Part shown: positions 59,947-64,000 of the stretch, piece after piece
Position numbering within the stretch: the first letter of the stretch is position 1
How the letters are laid out: every line of letters starts with the position of its first letter
Assembly (NCBI RefSeq): GCF_020404845.1
Contig: NZ_JAIOJZ010000044.1
Location: 1 to 64,000 of the forward strand
Source: Streptomyces hyderabadensis
GTDB lineage: Bacteria; Actinomycetota; Actinomycetes; Streptomycetales; Streptomycetaceae
Reading direction: 5' to 3'
DNA: 64,000 nucleotides
The notes under the pieces: generated by a model
The model's input: only the letters and a program-made list of their open reading frames with translations
The model's database searches: none
Told to the model about the DNA's origin: nothing
Translations under genes and position numbers: made by a program

Positions 59947-60546
59947 TCACGCCCGCAGGCCGTCCAGTGCCGTGTCGATCGCGGCCAGGGCGGCCGCCGT
60001 GTCGGATCCCGCCCTCGATACGAGCGAGAGGCCCTGGACCAGGTAGAGCAGCATGCGCGCCTGGGCCTCGGGGTGAGCCCTGCCCGTGACCTCTCCCGCG
60101 GCCTGGGCGCGGCGCAGCGCGTCGGTCACGATGTCGGTGAACCGGCGGTACGAGTGGGTCACGATCTCCGTGGCCTCGCTGTCCTGGGGGACGAGTTCGG
60201 CGGTCGTGTTGCCGACCAGGCAGCCCTGGGGTACGCCCGCGTCGGAGATCAGCTCGTCCAGCCGCACGGGGTGGGTCAGGATCTCCCGCAGGGCGGGCAG
60301 GAGCGGGCTGGTGTCGAGCGCGGTCAGCAGGTGCCGCTCGTACACCTCCCAGTAGAGCCTGACTGCCTCGAGATAGAAGCGGCGCTTGTCGCCGAACGCG
60401 CCGTACAGGCTGCCGCGCTCGACGGCCAGCGCGTCGACCAGGTCCTGGATCGACGTCGCCCCGTATCCCCGGGACCAGAACAGTTTGAGTGCGCGCTCCA
60501 GCGTCTGTTCCTTGTCGAACTCGCGGGGGCGTCCGGTTCGTGCCAC
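59947..60546 (-). CDS. TetR family regulator
   Basis: 199 residues. GRPREFDKEQTLERALKLFW, SRGYGATSIQDLVDALAVER and SLYGAFGDKRRFYLEAVRLY are the AcrR-type HTH and linker. C-terminal half has DAGVPQGCLVGNTTAELVPQ, a region with a conserved Cys typical of this subgroup. Divergent from a two-gene SDR group at 60665, with a 36-bp near-continuous palindrome beginning 11 bp upstream of its start. Confidence 0.9.
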   Translation of the reverse strand: MARTGRPREFDKEQTLERALKLFWSRGYGATSIQDLVDALAVERGSLYGAFGDKRRFYLEAVRLYWEVYERHLLTALDTSPLLPALREILTHPVRLDELISDAGVPQGCLVGNTTAELVPQDSEATEIVTHSYRRFTDIVTDALRRAQAAGEVTGRAHPEAQARMLLYLVQGLSLVSRAGSDTAAALAAIDTALDGLRA

Positions 60547-60556
60547 GTACTCGATA

Positions 60557-60592
60557 CTACGACTTCTTGACTAGGCGTTCAAGAAGTCGTAG
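60557..60592. promoter_or_regulatory. TetR operator: long perfect inverted repeat
   Basis: CTACGACTTCTTGA at 60557-60570 and TCAAGAAGTCGTAG at 60579-60592 are exact reverse complements separated by 8 bp. The inner CTTGA...TCAAG is the usual TetR core. A further TTCTTGAACG at about 60607 repeats part of the arm, perhaps a second weaker site towards the SDR genes. Confidence 0.8.
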
Positions 60593-60664
60593 CTTCCGTT
60601 GCAGTACTTCTTGAACGTACGCACAGAAGTCGGTCGCTCGGTGGCCGGCACGAAGGGCGCAACA

Positions 60665-61414
60665 ATGGAATTTGCAGGCAAGACGGCACTCGTCACCGGC
60701 TCCGGCGCGATCGGCGGACTCGGGCACGCGACGGCCAAGGCGCTGGCCGCGGGCGGCGCCGACCTGATCCTGACCGGCCGCGACGCAGAGCGCGGCGCGC
60801 AGGTCGTGGCAGACCTCGGCGCTGCCGGTGGCGAGGCCGCCGGGACGGTGCGTTTCGTCGCCGCCGACGTGTCCGACGTGGCGGGTGTGCGCCGGCTGGC
60901 CGAGGAGGCCGGCGTCGTCGACATCCTGGTCAACAACGCGAGCGTCATGACGTTCTCCCCGACCGTCGGGCAGGATCCGGCGGACTACGACGCGGCCTTC
61001 GCGGTCAACGTACGTGCCCCGTTCCTCCTCACCGCCCTGCTGGCGGAGAAGATGGCCGCGGGTGGCGGCGGCAGCATCGTCAACGTCAGCTCCACCGCGG
61101 CCGGACTCGGCATGCCGGGCATGGCCGTCTACGGCGCCACCAAGGCGGCGCTCGAATCGCTGACCCGGACCTGGGCCGCGGAGTTCGCCGACTCCAACGT
61201 GCGGGTCAACGCCGTCGCTCCCGGCCCGATGCGCACCTCGAAGGTGGTCGCCGCGATGGGGCCGGACATGGGCGGCATGGGCCTGACCACGGCACTCAAG
61301 CGCACCTCCGACCCCGCCGAGGTGGCCCGGGTGATCGCCTTCCTCGCCAGTGACCGGGCCAGCTACATGACCGGGGCGACCGTGGCCGTCGACGGTGGCC
61401 GCACCGCGATCTGA
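60665..61414 (+). CDS. SDR oxidoreductase (FabG-like)
   Basis: 249 residues. TALVTGSGAIGGLGHATAKA: the cofactor loop has two extra residues compared with TGxxxGIG. VDILVNNASVMTF, NVSSTAAGLG, catalytic YGATKAALESLTRTW, and SYMTGATVAVDGGRTAI. GAAGGG precedes the ATG. Followed after 32 bp by a second SDR; both are probably released together by the divergent TetR. Substrates unknown. Confidence 0.88.
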   Translation: MEFAGKTALVTGSGAIGGLGHATAKALAAGGADLILTGRDAERGAQVVADLGAAGGEAAGTVRFVAADVSDVAGVRRLAEEAGVVDILVNNASVMTFSPTVGQDPADYDAAFAVNVRAPFLLTALLAEKMAAGGGGSIVNVSSTAAGLGMPGMAVYGATKAALESLTRTWAAEFADSNVRVNAVAPGPMRTSKVVAAMGPDMGGMGLTTALKRTSDPAEVARVIAFLASDRASYMTGATVAVDGGRTAI

Positions 61415-61446
61415 GGACGGAGAAGGACCTGAGGAGGGAGTAAACA

Positions 61447-62196
61447 GTGAACCGACTTGCTGGAAAGCACGCGTTGATCACAGGGGGGACGAGCGGCATC
61501 GGGCTGGAGACAGCCCGTGAGTTCCTCGCCGAGGGGGCCACCGTCGCCATCACCGGCCGCTCTCGGGAAAAGCTGGACGAGGCGGCCCGGCAGCTGGACG
61601 GCCCGCTGCTGACCATCGCCAGTGACGCCGGCGACGTCCCCGGCCAGGCAATACTCGCGGCACGGCTACGGGAGGAGTGGCCGAAGCTCGACATCCTGAT
61701 GAGCAACGCCGCCGACGTCACCCACCTCCCCATCGAGGCATGGACCGAGGAGGCGTTCGACAGGCTCCTGGCGACCAATCTCAAGGCCCCGTTCTTCCTG
61801 ATCAGGGACCTGCTGCCACTCTTCACCCAGCAGTCGTCGGTCATTCTCGTCGGCTCGGTCTCCGCGTACATCGGACACGAGAACGCGACGGTCTACGGCG
61901 CGGCCAAGGCGGGCCTGCTGTCCTACACCCGCGGGCTGACCCATGAGCTGAAGGACCGCGGCATCCGCGTCAACGGCCTCAGCCCGGGTCCGACGATCAC
62001 CAACGCGTTCGCGCCCCTCGGTCCCGAGCGCCAGGCCGCCCTCTACGAGGAACTCCGGCAGACCGTCCCACTCCACCGCCTGGGAACCGCCACCGAACTG
62101 GCCAAGGCAGCGGTCTACCTCGCCTCGGACGAATCCGCCTACACCGCGGGGACCGTGCTGCGCGTCGACGGGGGCATCGGTCAACTCGCGTACTAG
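61447..62196 (+). CDS. SDR oxidoreductase, second of the pair
   Basis: 249 residues from GTG 61447 with GGAGGGAGT upstream. ALITGGTSGIGLETAREFLA, ITGRSREKLDEAARQLD, LDILMSNAADVT (SNAA where NNAG is usual), catalytic YGAAKAGLLSYTRGL, YLASDESAYTAGTVLRVDGG. Acts with the SDR at 60665 in one transcript, so the two may do consecutive or opposite redox steps. Arg/Ser after strand 2 (TGRSRE) suggests NADP. Confidence 0.88.
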   Translation: MNRLAGKHALITGGTSGIGLETAREFLAEGATVAITGRSREKLDEAARQLDGPLLTIASDAGDVPGQAILAARLREEWPKLDILMSNAADVTHLPIEAWTEEAFDRLLATNLKAPFFLIRDLLPLFTQQSSVILVGSVSAYIGHENATVYGAAKAGLLSYTRGLTHELKDRGIRVNGLSPGPTITNAFAPLGPERQAALYEELRQTVPLHRLGTATELAKAAVYLASDESAYTAGTVLRVDGGIGQLAY

Positions 62197-62479
62197 GTTC
62201 CGGCCTGGATCCCGCAGCGGATCCGGGCCGCTTCCGAGGGCATCGCCGGAGTGAAGTTCCCCATCGCCGAGTCCGGGGAGGCCCGTGCCCCTGCGGCACG
62301 GGCGAACCGGTGCCGCCCGGCGGGCCAAGGACGTGGATGAGGTGGATGCCGACACCGCCGGGTTCGCTCGGCGGCCGGGTGCGCATCGCGGCGACCTGTG
62401 CCACGGCATCGGGTTCTCCGGTCGCATCGATGAGAAACCGTCGTTGGATTTCCTGGGCCAGGGCGCAATCATGAGGGCC
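62197..62479. other. 283-bp stretch with no supported gene
   Basis: Both strands are open in places but show no recognisable protein. It is unusually irregular in codon pattern compared with flanking genes, which suggests old, decayed coding DNA or leader sequence for the PhzF gene. Confidence 0.35.
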
Positions 62480-63346
62480 ATGACCACTTCCTCGCCTGCC
62501 GTCGACGTGCTGCGCTACGCCGCGTTCACCTCCCGCCCCGACGGGGGCAACCCCGCCGGGGTCGTCCTCAACGCCGCGCTGCTCGACCCGGACCGCATGG
62601 GAGCGATCGCCGCCGAGGTCGGATACTCGGAGACGGCCTTCATCACCTCCCGCGACGAGGAGCGGCGCCGGTTCACGCTCCGGTACTTCAGCCCGCTCGC
62701 CGAGGTCGCCTTCTGCGGCCATGCCACCGTGGCGACCGCGGTGGCGCTCGCCGAACGTCTGGGCCCCGGTGACCTGCTCTTCGACACGCCTGCCGGAGAG
62801 ATCCAGGTGGCCACGGCGACGGACACCGGCGGTGCGGTGCGGGCGGCTCTCACCAGCGTGCCGACCCGGTCGCGGCCGGCCCGGGCCGACGAGGTGGACG
62901 CGACACTGTCCGCCCTGCGCTGGGACGCCGCCGACCTGGACCCCGAACTGCCGCCGCACGTCGCCTTCGCGGGCAACGACCACTTGATCCTCGCCGCCGG
63001 CTCCCGGGCCCGGCTGGCCGACCTCGACTACGATTTCGACGCGCTCGCCGCCGTGATGAGGAAGCACGGCTGGACGACCGTGCACCTGGTCTGGCGCGAG
63101 GACCAACAGCGGTACCACGCTCGGGACCCCTTCCCGGTCGGCGGCGTCGTCGAGGACCCGGCGACCGGCGCGGCCGCGGCCGCGTTCGGCGGCTACCTCC
63201 GCACGGTCGGCGCACTGCCCGCGTCCGGTGTGGTCACCGTCCGGCAGGGCGAGGACATGGGCCGGCCCAGCGAACTCACCGTACGAACGGACCCGCACGG
63301 CGCACGCGTCCAAGTCACCGGTCACGCCGTCCCGATCACCGGATGA
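62480..63346 (+). CDS. PhzF family isomerase-fold protein
   Basis: 288 residues. VDVLRYAAFTSRPDGGNPAG opens the fold; the acidic catalytic residue is in IAAEVGYSETAFI (Glu after Ser-like position), FCGHATVATAVALAERL and VEDPATGAAAAAFGGYL are the two conserved loops around the active site. The family includes the phenazine isomerase PhzF, but most members are isolated housekeeping-like proteins of unknown substrate. No other phz gene is near. Start: ATG 62480, or ATG 62471 three codons earlier. Confidence 0.88.
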   Translation: MTTSSPAVDVLRYAAFTSRPDGGNPAGVVLNAALLDPDRMGAIAAEVGYSETAFITSRDEERRRFTLRYFSPLAEVAFCGHATVATAVALAERLGPGDLLFDTPAGEIQVATATDTGGAVRAALTSVPTRSRPARADEVDATLSALRWDAADLDPELPPHVAFAGNDHLILAAGSRARLADLDYDFDALAAVMRKHGWTTVHLVWREDQQRYHARDPFPVGGVVEDPATGAAAAAFGGYLRTVGALPASGVVTVRQGEDMGRPSELTVRTDPHGARVQVTGHAVPITG

Positions 63347-63375
63347 CGAGGCCCGTCGGCGACGTGCCGGCGGAG

Positions 63376-64000
63376 TCAGTGACTCCAGTAGTCGCGGCGC
63401 GGCAGCTCCACCCACACATCGGGGGGCCCGACCACGGGACGGCTGTCGGTCGGGCGCAGCCCCACGAAGGCGCAGGAGTACGCCACGGCGTTGTAGTGGT
63501 ACAGGTATGAGGCCAGGACCTCCTCGGAGGTGTCGTCCTCGTCCGGTCCGCCGCCGGGATGCAGGTCCCAGCTCTCGACGGTCCCGTGACGGGCGATGCT
63601 GCCCTGATTCCCGCTCTTGGGATTGGCGTACAGCCCGTAGCAGACCGTGCCGGCGGACAGCCGGGTCAGTACGCCCGGCATCTGCGGGGCGTACCCCCAG
63701 GGCTGGGTCACGACACAGCCGCCGGGGACCGTGGTGACGCCGACGATCTGCAGGATCTCGTCCATCTCGTAGTCGTACGGGTACTCCAGCACTTCGTCGG
63801 CGGCTTCGCCCTCGACCGGCGCCGCCTCCAGCCGCCGTACCGCCTCGGCCGCGTCGATTCCGGCCACGCAGGCCAGCCCCGTGCCGTCGTAGTCGAACGT
63901 GCCCAGCGCCGCGGTGAGCCGCCGGCCCTCCTGCGCCGCCGCGCGCTCCGTGTCGGTCAGGCCTGCGCCTGCTGGTACCGGGAACAGGTCCGGCGTCGGT
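63376..64000 (-). CDS. Hypothetical protein, 5' end outside the window
   Basis: The frame is open from the stop at 63376 to the end of the window, so the start is missing; at least 207 residues. Visible parts: LTDTERAAAQEGRRLTAALG, FDYDGTGLACVAGIDAAEAV, VVTQPWGYAPQMPGVLTRLS, and an ending VWVELPRRDYWSH. Acidic, no membrane helix, no signal seen. The GIDAAEAVRRL ... LTRLSAGT layout recalls small Streptomyces proteins of unknown function (DUF6461-like), but the match is not firm. Confidence 0.5.
   Translation of the reverse strand, partial: PTPDLFPVPAGAGLTDTERAAAQEGRRLTAALGTFDYDGTGLACVAGIDAAEAVRRLEAAPVEGEAADEVLEYPYDYEMDEILQIVGVTTVPGGCVVTQPWGYAPQMPGVLTRLSAGTVCYGLYANPKSGNQGSIARHGTVESWDLHPGGGPDEDDTSEEVLASYLYHYNAVAYSCAFVGLRPTDSRPVVGPPDVWVELPRRDYWSH

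Noticed and set aside
62480..63346. Phenazine biosynthesis cluster
   Set aside because: Only a PhzF homologue; no PhzA/B/D/E/G nearby. The family is widespread outside phenazine clusters.
1..64000. tRNA, rRNA, CRISPR array or prophage
   Set aside because: None seen: no cloverleaf-like segments at gene gaps, no regularly spaced repeats, no phage structural or integrase genes.

Overview
The window looks like a piece of a Streptomyces (or close relative) chromosome. Coding DNA is very GC-rich with strong G/C third positions, many genes start with GTG, translationally coupled genes overlap as ATGA or GTGA, and the families are typical of the genus: Tat-exported glycoside hydrolases, TetR regulators, XRE regulators with a MmyB-type ligand domain, many SDR enzymes, TetR-controlled efflux pumps. 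I see no rRNA, tRNA, CRISPR array, prophage or core biosynthetic enzymes (no PKS or NRPS). This is accessory, metabolically flexible chromosome, perhaps arm-proximal.

Layout. 1-12 kb: polysaccharide locus with the end of a LamG protein, a GH106-like and a GH78 rhamnosidase-type enzyme, a decayed SDR, a HIT protein, a nucleotidyltransferase-like protein, and a large Tat-exported discoidin-domain protein with a perfect LacI-type operator at its start. 12-15.8 kb: GNAT, TetR plus TetX-like FAD monooxygenase joined by shared operators, and a DUF2975/XRE pair. 15.76-16.88 kb: a non-autonomous IS5-type element with perfect 22-bp ends, a gutted transposase and a DUF4291 passenger gene. 16.9-23.5 kb: XRE regulator divergent from an Atu4866/MFS/SDR group, a VOC protein, an SDR/TetR divergent pair, DUF3291. 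23.7-28.2 kb: TetR/MFS efflux pair with the stump of a FAD monooxygenase between them, and a secreted tannase-like esterase. 28.3-34.6 kb: frameshifted AraC regulator, then a ferric-siderophore ABC importer (ATPase, lipoprotein, fused double permease) followed by a C39-like papain-fold protein. 34.7-35.35 kb: decayed TetR and FAD monooxygenase. 35.4-44.4 kb: aldo/keto reductase, XRE, hydrolase, MhpA-like hydroxylase, quinone reductase, then an overlapping VOC dioxygenase/FAH/alpha-beta hydrolase operon divergent from an IclR regulator, resembling an aromatic meta-cleavage route. 44.4-50.3 kb: HhH protein, then a second catabolic operon (acyl-CoA ligase, amidohydrolase, SDR with a lost active site, LLM oxidoreductase) under an AraC gene. 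50.4-55.4 kb: membrane protein, KimA-like permease, small membrane protein, MarR/metallo-hydrolase divergent pair, GNAT. 55.6-64 kb: repeated 'regulator plus SDR' modules (XRE/SDR, TetR/SDR with two identical operators, TetR/SDR/SDR with a 36-bp palindrome), remnants, PhzF, and a partial unknown gene.

The recurring theme is small, self-contained modules: one DNA-binding regulator facing one or a few redox or efflux genes, with a visible inverted repeat between them, plus several dead copies of the same kinds of module. The two most promising little-described systems are the DUF4291-carrying mobile element and the two catabolic operons at 35-50 kb.
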